A DNA stretch of 64,000 nucleotides from Halothece sp964463655 (GTDB lineage: Bacteria > Cyanobacteriota > Cyanobacteriia > Cyanobacteriales > Rubidibacteraceae), in the NCBI GenBank assembly GCA_964463655.1, contig CAYXDG010000001.1:34197-98196 (forward strand), read 5' to 3'. The notes below the pieces were generated by a model, which saw only the letters and a program-made list of their open reading frames with translations, searched no databases and had not been told where the DNA came from. The number at the start of each line of letters is the position of its first letter. The first letter of the stretch is position 1. A program made the translations under genes and the position numbers. This document shows, piece by piece, positions 8,879 through 18,027 of this stretch.

Positions 8879-9161
8879 TTGGGAGTCAAGTCGAGATGTT
8901 ACCCGCTTTCTAAGTCGGTGTTTCAAAAATTATAAAAAGCAATGAATTCAGAGGAAATGACTGATTGCTAATCAACACTTGGTTGAGCCGTTAATGCTTA
9001 ATTATCTAATTCGATCAGCCTTTCAGTTTTATTCAGTAAATCCTACGGAGTAATGATTCATTATTAATGGGTATTCCCCGAAAGGTCAACGATCGCGGTA
9101 AGATTAAACCCTTGGTAGGGATGATTCTCTATCTATATCTGTCAACCTGTTGTCTAATTTC

Positions 9162-9167
9162 GAGGAG
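9162..9167 (+). promoter_or_regulatory. Ribosome binding site fixing the ppa TTG start
   Basis: GAGGAG lies seven bases before an in-frame TTG at 9175. No comparable site precedes the ATG at 9067, 108 bp upstream. Confidence 0.8.
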
Positions 9168-9174
9168 AAAACTC

Positions 9175-9684
9175 TTGGATTTATCACAGATTCCCGCACA
9201 ACCTAAACCAGGTTTAGTCAATGTTTTAATTGAAATTCCTGGTGGAAGCAAAAACAAATATGAATTTGACAAAGACTTAAATGCTTTCGCGCTCGATCGC
9301 GTTTTATATGCCTCTGTCCAGTATCCTTATGATTATGGATTCATCCCCAATACCCTCGCTGATGATGGTGACCCTTTAGATGGAATGGTAATCATGGATC
9401 AACCCACTTTCCCCGGCTGTGTCATCACGGCTCGTCCCATTGGAATGTTAGAAATGATTGATGGCGGCGATCGCGATGAAAAATTGCTTTGCGTTCCTGA
9501 AAAAGACCCCCGCTTTAAAGAAGTCACCTCTTTACAACAAATCGCACCCCACCGTTTAGATGAGATTTCTGAATTTTTTGCCACTTATAAACGCTTAGAA
9601 AAGAAAGAAACTCAAATTCTTGGTTGGAAAGATTTAGATAGTGTCAATGCTTTAATTGAACAATGTGTAAAAGCATTTAGCTAA
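9175..9684 (+). CDS. ppa: Inorganic pyrophosphatase
   Basis: A soluble family I pyrophosphatase that splits pyrophosphate to two phosphates and pulls biosynthetic reactions forward. I start it at TTG 9175, giving 169 residues that begin MDLSQIPAQPKPG, the usual N-terminus in cyanobacteria. The longer frame from 9067 adds 36 residues unlike the family. Active-site signature is DDGDPLDG, with upstream YEFD and VQYPYDYGFIP. It follows mazG, which also releases pyrophosphate. A GGTGGGCT/AGCCCACC hairpin follows. Confidence 0.95.
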   Translation: MDLSQIPAQPKPGLVNVLIEIPGGSKNKYEFDKDLNAFALDRVLYASVQYPYDYGFIPNTLADDGDPLDGMVIMDQPTFPGCVITARPIGMLEMIDGGDRDEKLLCVPEKDPRFKEVTSLQQIAPHRLDEISEFFATYKRLEKKETQILGWKDLDSVNALIEQCVKAFS

Positions 9685-9692
9685 TCCTATCG

Positions 9693-9720
9693 GGTGGGCT
9701 TTGACTTCCCTGAGCCCACC
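9693..9720. terminator. Hairpin between convergent genes
   Basis: GGTGGGCT at 9693-9700 pairs with AGCCCACC at 9713-9720. It has only a short T-rich tail (TTCATC). It lies between ppa and the convergent hydroxylase-SDR gene and could serve ppa. Confidence 0.5.
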
Positions 9721-9762
9721 TTCATCAACGAAGAACCCTGAACTAAGAACCAATAACAAAAA

Positions 9763-10950
9763 CTATTGGGTCAACAATTTAAAGTAAGTGGAAACAAAAA
9801 ATTCTTTCAACGGAAAAAGCAAATAAGTTACAGGATTAATCGTGACAATAATATTGCGAAAATCCCGTACTGCTAAGTTAACAATTTGTTTCGCGACCCA
9901 AGATGCTGACATGACCCCGATCGGGTTAAGATTGCTCTTAAATGGCCCTAAAATCAGCTTGCGAATGACACAAGGGGAATCTAAACGACGCAAGGTTACT
10001 AAATCTCCTAATGTTCGTTTAGAAAGCTCATAAAGAGGACTCACAGCTGGACTCACTTCTGCTTCTGAGGTATTCACCCAAACTTCTTTTCGGACTTTAT
10101 CTTCATTAGTCCGAATGGTTTTCAAAAACATTTCTAACAAGCGCCAACTGGAAAACGCATTTACTTCATAAGAGTTATAAATCGCGCTTTCGCTTCTATC
10201 TCCATGAACATTAATCCCATGATTTAAAATCAGGATATCAATCTTTTCTAAATGCTCCGCCAGTTCATTTTCTTTTCCTACTTCCCAAGTAATCGCATTC
10301 AGAGTCATGTTATTGTTTAAGTTAATGACTTGGGGTTTTGAACTCAAAGCAGTGACTTTTGCGCCCCGATCGCGTAACGCTTCTAAAAGTGCTTTTCCTA
10401 ACGTTCCAGAAGCGCCTGTTACTGCCACTCGTTTTCCCTTCAAAGAAAGAGCAGTCCCAATTAATTTATCCATAATTGTAAACGTACTGCAATAGTAGGC
10501 TTTTTGATTATCAAAATGATGTCGCCAATGATAAGGACGATTGACCCGCCATTGACCAGGAAGCACTGTAAACTCTCCTGACCGATGGGTGAGATCGGTT
10601 AGTTCATGAGCATAATCTAAACCACTCCCCCGCGCGATCGCCCCAGCTAAAAAAATGAGGGTGTAAAGTGTCCCCGTCCAAGTCACTCCTTGCCCTAATA
10701 ATAGGACAGGAAATAAACTCCCCACCAGCATCACAGCACATTCAGGGACATCATTTTGCCACTGTGAACGACGATATAAATCCTGATCGATCACTGTCAA
10801 ATCGGGTCGAAACACCCGATGATGGATTTGATGCCAGCGAGATAAGGGCTTCCAAAAATGAGAAGATAAATGATAAGTATCTCGGATGAACTCTACCCAA
10901 ATCACTGTCAGGAGCGCGATCGCGCCCAATTTTAACCCTTCTATCAACAT
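9763..10950 (-). CDS. Fused fatty acid/sterol hydroxylase-like domain and SDR domain
   Basis: A 395-residue two-domain protein. Residues 1 to about 165 are membrane-associated and carry histidine clusters of the di-iron fatty acid hydroxylase/sterol desaturase superfamily: WHQIHH, HELTDLTHR and YHWRHH. Residues about 172-395 are an SDR domain with the cofactor motif TGASGTLG and a YELSK catalytic motif. The fusion predicts hydroxylation of a lipid-like substrate and its oxidation or reduction by one polypeptide. Such fusions occur in cyanobacteria; the substrate is unknown to me. It diverges from mgdA, 141 bp away. Confidence 0.82.
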   Translation of the reverse strand: MLIEGLKLGAIALLTVIWVEFIRDTYHLSSHFWKPLSRWHQIHHRVFRPDLTVIDQDLYRRSQWQNDVPECAVMLVGSLFPVLLLGQGVTWTGTLYTLIFLAGAIARGSGLDYAHELTDLTHRSGEFTVLPGQWRVNRPYHWRHHFDNQKAYYCSTFTIMDKLIGTALSLKGKRVAVTGASGTLGKALLEALRDRGAKVTALSSKPQVINLNNNMTLNAITWEVGKENELAEHLEKIDILILNHGINVHGDRSESAIYNSYEVNAFSSWRLLEMFLKTIRTNEDKVRKEVWVNTSEAEVSPAVSPLYELSKRTLGDLVTLRRLDSPCVIRKLILGPFKSNLNPIGVMSASWVAKQIVNLAVRDFRNIIVTINPVTYLLFPLKEFFVSTYFKLLTQ

Positions 10951-11091
10951 TAGTTTTTGCAGCCTAAAGATTTTAAGTTATACTCCCAACAATAACTGTG
11001 TTGTGATTCTTAACAAGAATTACGTTTTCTTATCTAAAGTTAAGATAGAACTAAGACAACGATCCTGTCAATTCTCTACCCCCTAATCTAT

Positions 11092-12504
11092 ATGCCACAA
11101 AATTCTTGGACAGACAACAATTCTTACGAAGACTTTAACCCGATCGAAGCCCTCATCTCAGAATGGTCTGATGCCGAAACTGAAGAAGAAGAATGGAGTA
11201 GTGACTTTTTCCAAGGTTTAGGGGGAAGACGCTCGAAAGCAGCCGTAACGCTGATGATGGTTTGGGGAACCACGATCGCCCTCCATCTCATTGCTTGGGG
11301 GTCGTGGCTGGTCTTAGCAGTAACGATTTTACTCACCTTTCAACTTAGTCGTCTCCTATTGCGAAAGCCGATGCTTCCGCCAATGGGTTTAAGCGCTCAA
11401 GACCTTGCTCAAGCCCCCCTCGTTTCAATTTTAGTCGCTGCCAAAAACGAAGAAACTGTGATTGCTGGTTTAGTAGAAAGTCTGTGTAATCTAGACTATC
11501 CCCAAGATCAATATGAAATTTGGCTGATTGATGACCATAGCACCGATCAAACTCCTCTCATCCTCGATCAACTAGCCCAAAAATATCAGCAATTGCAAGT
11601 TTTGCATCGAAGCGCCAACGCGGGAGGCGGGAAATCAGGAGCGCTCAATCAAGCACTGAGTCTGAGCAAAGGAGAGATTGTTGCTGTTTTTGACGCAGAT
11701 GCTCAAATTCCCTCCAATTTGCTACGTCAGGTCATCCCCCTCTTTCAAGGAGAGAAGGTGGGCGCGGTGCAAGTGCGAAAAGCGATCGCCAATGCTGAGG
11801 TTAATTTCTGGACAAAAGGACAACAAGCAGAAATGGCCCTTGATAGCTATTTTCAGCAGCACCGCATTGCGTTAGGGGGAATTGGCGAATTACGCGGGAA
11901 TGGTCAATTTGTGCGCCGTCGCGCCCTTGCTAGTTGCGGAAAATGGAATGAACAAACCATTACCGATGACCTTGACCTGACCATTCGCCTCCATTTAGAT
12001 CACTGGGAAATTGGTTTTATCAATCATCCGAGTGTGGGAGAAGAAGGAGTCACCAGCGCGATCGCCCTTTGGCATCAACGGAATCGCTGGGCCGAAGGGG
12101 GTTATCAACGTTACCTAGACTACTGGCGCTGGATCATTCGTAACCCGATGGGATTGGGCAAAACCCTTGACCTCCTCACCTTCTTAATGTTTCAATACAT
12201 CCTTCCCACCGCAGCCATTCCCGACCTCCTCATGGTCATGTTGCGACAAGACCCCCCCCTCTATTTGCCAGCAACTAGCGTGATGTTTACCTTTTCCGTC
12301 TGGGGAATGTTTCAAGGTCTGCGAGAAACACAAGCTGATTCTAAGCAAGAAATCCTTGGGGAAACCTTACGAGGAACGATTTATCTGCTCCACTGGTTAC
12401 TGATTATTCCCAGCATGACTGCTCGCCTAGCGGTGCGCCCGAAAAAATTGAAGTGGATTAAAACCTCTCATCAAGGACAAGATGAGCAAGGTTGTGAAAC
12501 CTGA
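11092..12504 (+). CDS. mgdA: Family 2 glycosyltransferase, probable monoglucosyldiacylglycerol synthase
   Basis: A 470-residue membrane glycosyltransferase. It has the GT2 pattern: VSILVAAKNEE, IDDHSTD, the metal-binding DxD in FDADAQIP, catalytic TDDLD and QRNRW. Two N-terminal hydrophobic segments (about residues 55-85) and three C-terminal ones anchor it. The overall plan and the N-terminal FFQGLGGRR-type segment resemble cyanobacterial MgdA, which transfers glucose to diacylglycerol as the first step to the galactolipids of thylakoids. The specific assignment is from recognition of the family, so another processive GT2 remains possible. Confidence 0.8.
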   Translation: MPQNSWTDNNSYEDFNPIEALISEWSDAETEEEEWSSDFFQGLGGRRSKAAVTLMMVWGTTIALHLIAWGSWLVLAVTILLTFQLSRLLLRKPMLPPMGLSAQDLAQAPLVSILVAAKNEETVIAGLVESLCNLDYPQDQYEIWLIDDHSTDQTPLILDQLAQKYQQLQVLHRSANAGGGKSGALNQALSLSKGEIVAVFDADAQIPSNLLRQVIPLFQGEKVGAVQVRKAIANAEVNFWTKGQQAEMALDSYFQQHRIALGGIGELRGNGQFVRRRALASCGKWNEQTITDDLDLTIRLHLDHWEIGFINHPSVGEEGVTSAIALWHQRNRWAEGGYQRYLDYWRWIIRNPMGLGKTLDLLTFLMFQYILPTAAIPDLLMVMLRQDPPLYLPATSVMFTFSVWGMFQGLRETQADSKQEILGETLRGTIYLLHWLLIIPSMTARLAVRPKKLKWIKTSHQGQDEQGCET

Positions 12505-12772
12505 ATCCTTAACCGGAAAAAACCTCACGATCAGGCTTAAGTTTGGTAATCTAAAAGGCTGAAATCTTTTGCTTAAGCAAGAGGATTAGAAGTGATATAA
12601 ACGACTCAGATTGATGAATACAAAAAATCAGGGGTATCTATCCTAGAATAAGTTTAATGAAACTCATTAACTTGGTTTAAAATAACAAACTAGCCACGCT
12701 GAAAGAATGAAACGCCGTTCAAAGTTCAGTAAAGCGCGATCGCTCAAATAATACATTGCAAGGATTACTCCA

Positions 12773-14788
12773 ATGACTAAATCCTCTTCTGCCCAGAAAC
12801 GCAAACAAGCCTTAACCACTCTCAGGGATTCTTCCCCATTTGGGAATAAACTGATTCAAGCAGGTTATGCTGATGTTTCAGAAATTGAAAAAGCAAGACA
12901 AGAAGTTTCAGAATCAGAAGGAAAACGGTCTTTTCCCGATGCCTTAAGCGCCATTACAGGAAAAGAATTACCCCCCGAGCTTTATCGCCAATATAAAAGG
13001 CATCATCTATTTGAACTGAAAATTTTTTATGGAGTAGAATCTCTTGACCCAGAAACCGAAGATATTGATGACTATCCCATTGATGAATTAATTAATGAGA
13101 TTATTCCCGTTGATATCTGTCGTCGTTACAAACTTCTGCCCCTGTCTAAACGAGACACTCGTCCCCCTTCCCTCATTGTGGGGATGGTTAACCCCGATCA
13201 GCTAGATGCTCAAGATAATCTCAATCGTATCTTACGTCCAAAAGGTCTCAAACCCCAGCGCGTCGTCCTGACCCTAGAAGATTACGAACGAATTATTTCC
13301 CGATACTTAGATGAACAGTCTCGCCAAGAAGAGATAGAAGAAGAAGAAAAGCAGCTAGATGTTACCACAGACCTGCAAAAGATCGAAGGAGATCAAGTAG
13401 AAGAACAAATTGAGGACACTCAAGATGTTGATTTAGAGCAATCATTAGGAGACCCCAACGGCGCTCCGATTATTAACCTTGTCAATCGGATTTTGATTAA
13501 AGCTCTCAAAGACGGCGTTTCTGATATTCATATTGAACCCCAAGAAGAATTTGTCCGCGTGCGAATGCGAAGAGATGGGGTATTGCAGCAAGCCTTTGAG
13601 CAACTACCGATTAAAGTGGCTCCCTCGATCGCAGCTCGCTTTAAAATTATGGCCGAATTAGACATTGCCGAACGGCGACTCCCCCAAGACGGCAAAATAC
13701 GACGCAAGTATCAAGGGCGAAATGTGGACTTTCGCGCCAGCAGTCTCCCCAGTCGCTACGGTGAGAAAATTGTTTTACGGATTTTAGATAACAGCGCCAC
13801 CCAGCTAGGACTCGATTTTCTGATTACGGATCAAGAAAGTCTAGAATTAGTCAGAAGCATGGCTAGTCGTCCCTTCGGACTGATTCTGGTAACAGGGCCC
13901 ACTGGCTCTGGAAAATCAACCACCCTCTATTCCATCCTCGCGGAACGGAATGACCCTGGAGTGAATATTTGCACCGCCGAAGACCCTATTGAGTACGCCT
14001 TGCCAGGGATTACCCAAGTGCAGGTGATTCGGGAAAAAGGCATGGACTTCTCTTCAATTCTTCGCTCTTTCCTCCGTCAAGACCCTGATATTATTCTGGT
14101 GGGAGAGACCCGAGATAAAGAAACCGCCAAAACCGCGATCGAAGCAGCTTTGACTGGACACTTAGTTTTAACAACCCTCCACACCAATGATGCCGCAGGT
14201 GCGATCGCCCGTTTAGATGAAATGGGTGTAGAACCATTTATGATCTCAGGCTCTCTCATTGGTGTTCTGGCGCAACGTTTAATGCGTCGCGTGTGTAGTC
14301 AGTGTCGCATTGCTTATACTCCCAGTCATGAAGAACTCTCTCGGTTTGGACTCGCTGCAGGCAACGAAGAAGATATAACCTTCTATAAAGCCAACACCCT
14401 CACCCCTGAACAAATCAGCGCTAGCAAAGGGAAAGTTTGTTCTAAATGCAATGGTGTCGGCTATAAAGGACGAGCAGGGGTTTACGAAGTAATGCAGATG
14501 ACGGAAACTCTCCAAACCCTGATTAATCAAGGCGCACCCACAGAGCGCATCAAAGAAGCAGCAGTAGAGGAAGGAATGAAAACGCTCCTCGCCTACAGTT
14601 TAAACTTAGTGCGGGAAGGATACACCACTCTAGAAGAAGTGGAACGGGTAACCTTCACTGACTCAGGGTTGGAAGCAGAATTGAAAGCAAAACGCAAAAG
14701 CTCACTAACTTGTAGCACTTGTAACGCAGAACTGCAACAAGAATGGCTAGATTGTCCCTACTGCTTAACTCCTCGTTTTCAAGAATAA
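12773..14788 (+). CDS. pilB: Type IV pilus extension ATPase PilB
   Basis: The motor ATPase that drives pilus assembly at the inner membrane. The 671 residues comprise an N-terminal T2SSE_N region, then the ATPase core with Walker A GPTGSGKST, an Asp box (TAEDPIEY), Walker B (DPDIILVGETRD) and a His box (GHLVLTTLHTNDA). A zinc-binding tetracysteine follows (CSQC ... CSKC). The extreme C-terminus adds a second CxxC pair (CSTC ... CPYC). In Synechocystis the PilB1 C-terminal region docks the RNA chaperone Hfq, so this tail probably does the same. First gene of pilB-pilT-pilC. Confidence 0.95.
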   Translation: MTKSSSAQKRKQALTTLRDSSPFGNKLIQAGYADVSEIEKARQEVSESEGKRSFPDALSAITGKELPPELYRQYKRHHLFELKIFYGVESLDPETEDIDDYPIDELINEIIPVDICRRYKLLPLSKRDTRPPSLIVGMVNPDQLDAQDNLNRILRPKGLKPQRVVLTLEDYERIISRYLDEQSRQEEIEEEEKQLDVTTDLQKIEGDQVEEQIEDTQDVDLEQSLGDPNGAPIINLVNRILIKALKDGVSDIHIEPQEEFVRVRMRRDGVLQQAFEQLPIKVAPSIAARFKIMAELDIAERRLPQDGKIRRKYQGRNVDFRASSLPSRYGEKIVLRILDNSATQLGLDFLITDQESLELVRSMASRPFGLILVTGPTGSGKSTTLYSILAERNDPGVNICTAEDPIEYALPGITQVQVIREKGMDFSSILRSFLRQDPDIILVGETRDKETAKTAIEAALTGHLVLTTLHTNDAAGAIARLDEMGVEPFMISGSLIGVLAQRLMRRVCSQCRIAYTPSHEELSRFGLAAGNEEDITFYKANTLTPEQISASKGKVCSKCNGVGYKGRAGVYEVMQMTETLQTLINQGAPTERIKEAAVEEGMKTLLAYSLNLVREGYTTLEEVERVTFTDSGLEAELKAKRKSSLTCSTCNAELQQEWLDCPYCLTPRFQE

Positions 14789-14918
14789 AAGCAGGGGGAA
14801 AGTTTAGGTAAATTTCCTCAATTTTGAGAGAAGGTTTAACAGTCGCCTCAACCCCCGAATGGTTAGTTGTATAGTGTTAACTATAAATCACTGATGCCCA
14901 ATCACGGAGAAGAAAAAT

Positions 14919-16028
14919 ATGGAATTGATGATCGAAGATTTGATGGAACAATTGGTGCAAAAAGGCGGCTCGGATATGCACATTCAAGCAGGTTCGCCAG
15001 TGTATTTCCGTTACAACGGGAAACTACAACCAGCTAATGAAGACCACCTGACTCCCCAAGAAACTCAGCGACTCATTTTCAGTATGCTCAACAACACTCA
15101 ACGGAAACAATTAGAGCAAAACTGGGAATTAGACTGCTCTTATGGGGTGAAAGGGTTGGCTCGCTTTCGAGTAAACGTTTACAAAGAGCGCGGTTGCTAT
15201 GCAGCTTGTTTACGAGCCTTATCCTCCAAAATTCCTAATTATGAGAAATTGGGATTGCCTGATGTGGTTAAACAAATGGCGGGCTATCCTCGCGGATTAA
15301 TCCTAGTGACGGGTCCGACTGGGTCTGGAAAAACAACGACCCTCGCAGCAATTCTAGATATGATTAATAAGACTCGCTACGAGCACGTTTTAACCGTAGA
15401 AGACCCGATCGAGTACGTTTTTCCTAATGATAAATGTCTCTTTCACCAACGGCAAAAAGGAGAAGATACCAAGAGTTTCGCCAACGCCCTAAAAGCAGCC
15501 CTGCGGGAAGACCCCGATATTATTCTAGTGGGTGAGTTGCGGGACTTAGAAACCATCTCTCTGGCAGTAACCGCAGCAGAAACAGGTCACTTGGTATTCG
15601 GCACGTTACACACCAGTTCGGCTGCAGCAACGGTCGATCGTATGGTGGACGTATTCCCAGCCGAACAACAAGCGCAAATTCGCGCCCAGTTATCTGGGTC
15701 TTTAGTGGCTGTGTTCAGTCAATGTCTGCCCAAAAAGAAAAATCCCAAGCCGGGTGAATTTGGACGAGCTTTAGCGCAAGAAATTATGGTGATCACGCCA
15801 GCGATCGCCAACCAAATCCGAGAAGGAAAAACCTCCCAAATCTATTCCTCGATTCAAACAGGAATGAAACTGGGGATGCAAACAATGGAGCAATCCTTAG
15901 CCGATTGGGTCAATAAAGGGGCAATTTCAATGGAAGAAGCTCTCTCCAAAAGCAGTAAACCTGATGAGTTGTATCGCTTAACCGCAAGCGGAGCATCTCT
16001 GAAAACAAAAGCAAAAGTCCGTCGCTAA
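14919..16028 (+). CDS. pilT: Type IV pilus retraction ATPase PilT
   Basis: The hexameric ATPase that powers pilus retraction and twitching motility. The 369 residues start with the PilT N-terminal domain (GGSDMHIQAGSPV) and carry Walker A GPTGSGKTTT, Asp box VEDPIEYV, Walker B DPDIILVGELRD, and His box HLVFGTLHTSSA. The family-typical AIRNLIREGK-like motif appears as AIANQIREGK near residue 297. It follows pilB by 130 bp and precedes pilC by 26 bp, probably one transcript. Confidence 0.95.
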   Translation: MELMIEDLMEQLVQKGGSDMHIQAGSPVYFRYNGKLQPANEDHLTPQETQRLIFSMLNNTQRKQLEQNWELDCSYGVKGLARFRVNVYKERGCYAACLRALSSKIPNYEKLGLPDVVKQMAGYPRGLILVTGPTGSGKTTTLAAILDMINKTRYEHVLTVEDPIEYVFPNDKCLFHQRQKGEDTKSFANALKAALREDPDIILVGELRDLETISLAVTAAETGHLVFGTLHTSSAAATVDRMVDVFPAEQQAQIRAQLSGSLVAVFSQCLPKKKNPKPGEFGRALAQEIMVITPAIANQIREGKTSQIYSSIQTGMKLGMQTMEQSLADWVNKGAISMEEALSKSSKPDELYRLTASGASLKTKAKVRR

Positions 16029-16054
16029 AAAATGAGTGATTAGGGAAAAAAATC

Positions 16055-17275
16055 ATGACCACTTATTTAGTAGAAGTTCAAGACGCAAGAGGGCAAAAAA
16101 GCAAAGAAAAAGTTAAAGCCCAGTCTCCCGTAGAAGCCCAAAGACTGATGAGAGGGAAATATGCCAAGGTCGGTCGCGCAACGAAAGCAGGAATGGACTT
16201 AGACATTGACCTCTCTTTCATTGAAGAAAAACTCTCCAGTGTCGGGGTTAAGGATAAGGCGATTTTCTCTCGTCAGTTTGCAGCAATGGTCAATGCAGGG
16301 GTGGGAATTGTACGCTGTTTAGGGGTTTTGGGTGAGCAATGTGGCAACCCGAAACTCCGTAAAGCTATCCTTGCTATTAGTGCCGAAGTCCAGCAAGGAG
16401 CAAATCTTTCTGACTCGATGAGTAAACACCCTGAATGCTTTGACAAGCTCTATGTGAGCATGATTGAAGCGGGAGAAGCAGGGGGGGTGCTCGATGAAGT
16501 CCTTAACCGCATCGCTAAGTTATTGGAAGACATCGCTCGCTTACAAGGTCAGATTAAATCCGCAATGGCTTATCCAGTAGCAGTTGGGATATTTGCCTTC
16601 CTCGTCTTTATCGGGATGACGGTATTTTTAATTCCGATTTTTGCCCAAATTTTCCTCGATTTAGGCATTACTTTACCCGCTTTGACACAATTTATGGTGA
16701 ACCTTAGTGGGTTGCTCAGAAGTGTCAGAGTCCTGATTCCGATTACAATTGTGATTGTAGTTGTTGTTGCCTTTAGAGAATTCTACAAAACGCCAGTTGG
16801 TCGCTTAGAAATTGATAAATTTCAATTAAAAGTTCCCCTGTTTGGCGAATTGGTGGAAAAAAACGCGGTGGCTCGGTTTTGTCGGATTTTTGGAACGTTA
16901 ACGCGATCGGGCGTTCCTATTTTAAGCACTTTAGATATTGTCCGCGATACCGCAGGAAACCAAGTTTACGCTAATGCGATCGAAGCCTCGAAACAAGAAG
17001 TGCAACAAGGGGGAATGATTAGTCTCGCTTTGCAACAGGAAGAGGTTTTCCCTCCCCTCGCAATTCAAATGATGAGCATTGGGGAAGAAACAGGGGAACT
17101 AGATGCCATGATGATGAAAGTTGCTGACTTTTATGAAGACGAAGTTGAACAAGCGGTTAAGGCTCTCACCAGTTTGATTGAACCGTTAATGATGATCGGG
17201 GTGGCGACAATGGTGGGGGTGATTCTCCTTTCCATGTATCTCCCCATGTTCAAAATCTTTGATGAACTCGGTTAA
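16055..17275 (+). CDS. pilC: Type IV pilus inner-membrane platform protein PilC
   Basis: The 406-residue polytopic platform protein of the pilus machine, contacted by PilB and PilT. Two T2SSF domains repeat: ISRQFAAM-like (FSRQFAAMVNAG) with MIEAGEAGGVLDEVLNRIA in the first, and FCRIFGTLTRSGVPIL with MMSIGEETGELDAMM in the second. Each is followed by hydrophobic segments, and a final membrane helix ends near GVILLSMYLPMF. Third gene of the pilBTC cluster. Confidence 0.95.
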   Translation: MTTYLVEVQDARGQKSKEKVKAQSPVEAQRLMRGKYAKVGRATKAGMDLDIDLSFIEEKLSSVGVKDKAIFSRQFAAMVNAGVGIVRCLGVLGEQCGNPKLRKAILAISAEVQQGANLSDSMSKHPECFDKLYVSMIEAGEAGGVLDEVLNRIAKLLEDIARLQGQIKSAMAYPVAVGIFAFLVFIGMTVFLIPIFAQIFLDLGITLPALTQFMVNLSGLLRSVRVLIPITIVIVVVVAFREFYKTPVGRLEIDKFQLKVPLFGELVEKNAVARFCRIFGTLTRSGVPILSTLDIVRDTAGNQVYANAIEASKQEVQQGGMISLALQQEEVFPPLAIQMMSIGEETGELDAMMMKVADFYEDEVEQAVKALTSLIEPLMMIGVATMVGVILLSMYLPMFKIFDELG

Positions 17276-17405
17276 TGAGCAGTTAACGATTGATCAAAGA
17301 TATTGTCTTAGCATCGGGAGTCGAACAAAACGCGACTCTCGATCGACCCTTTCCCGATAAACCAGAAGAAAATCCCGATTCTCGTCATGGGAAACTCAAA
17401 AAGTC

Positions 17406-17984
17406 ATGTCGATTAAACAATCCCAATACGAAACCTTACTCGCTGAGTATAGCAATCGTCAAGGCGCGATCGCGCTCCTGCGAGAATATCGACCTTACTT
17501 GGAAATGTTACCCAGTTTGCGTCGTCCCGATGAAAGCGTCATTACGATTCCTTTACCCCTTCTCCGTTTACGCACGGCCAAGTATTCTGGGGATGGCAAT
17601 TTTAATCGCCCAAAAGTGGTACAACTGCCTTGTGATCTTGCTATTCTCACCTGTGACCCAGAATGGAAAATCAAAATGGGGGTGGAAATCATGATTTTTA
17701 TCCATCGCCCCCAAGAAGAATTTTCTGAGTTACTGCATCGTTGGCGAGAAACAGAAATTTGTCTCAACGAAGATTATGAGTGGATTATGCCGTTGGGCAA
17801 AGAGCATATCTTCAGCGAAGGAGCGCAAAAAGCCTATCCTCTCTTTGTTGGCTTTGATGAAACCTCCCATCGCATTCGACGGGGACTCAATGGGGCAAAC
17901 TTACCGCTACTCATTCAAACCATAGACCCTGATCTTGAATCAGACCAAGAACTCTCTCTGAAAGTTTCCAGCAGTGACCAGTGA
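17406..17984 (+). CDS. Conserved hypothetical cyanobacterial protein
   Basis: A 192-residue soluble protein that I do not recognise. It has no signal peptide or membrane segment, a helical N-terminus, and a mixed central region with VVQLPCDLAILTCDP. It begins 130 bp after pilC on the same strand. Its C-terminal SSSDQ is encoded by a GTGACCAGTGAC heptamer-type repeat shared with other intergenic places in the window. An overlapping frame at 17290-17694 was judged a shadow because this one carries HIP1 and a more protein-like composition. Confidence 0.6.
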   Translation: MSIKQSQYETLLAEYSNRQGAIALLREYRPYLEMLPSLRRPDESVITIPLPLLRLRTAKYSGDGNFNRPKVVQLPCDLAILTCDPEWKIKMGVEIMIFIHRPQEEFSELLHRWRETEICLNEDYEWIMPLGKEHIFSEGAQKAYPLFVGFDETSHRIRRGLNGANLPLLIQTIDPDLESDQELSLKVSSSDQ

Positions 17985-18027
17985 CTAAAAAAGGTAGAGT
18001 AACTGGTCACTAATACCTTTGCTGGCT

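Noticed and set aside
9067..9174. Longer ATG start for the pyrophosphatase
   Set aside because: The added 36 residues do not resemble the family and there is a good ribosome binding site before TTG 9175.
17290..17694. 134-codon frame after pilC
   Set aside because: It overlaps a more protein-like frame (17406-17984), has many Ser/Arg/Cys and no recognisable structure.
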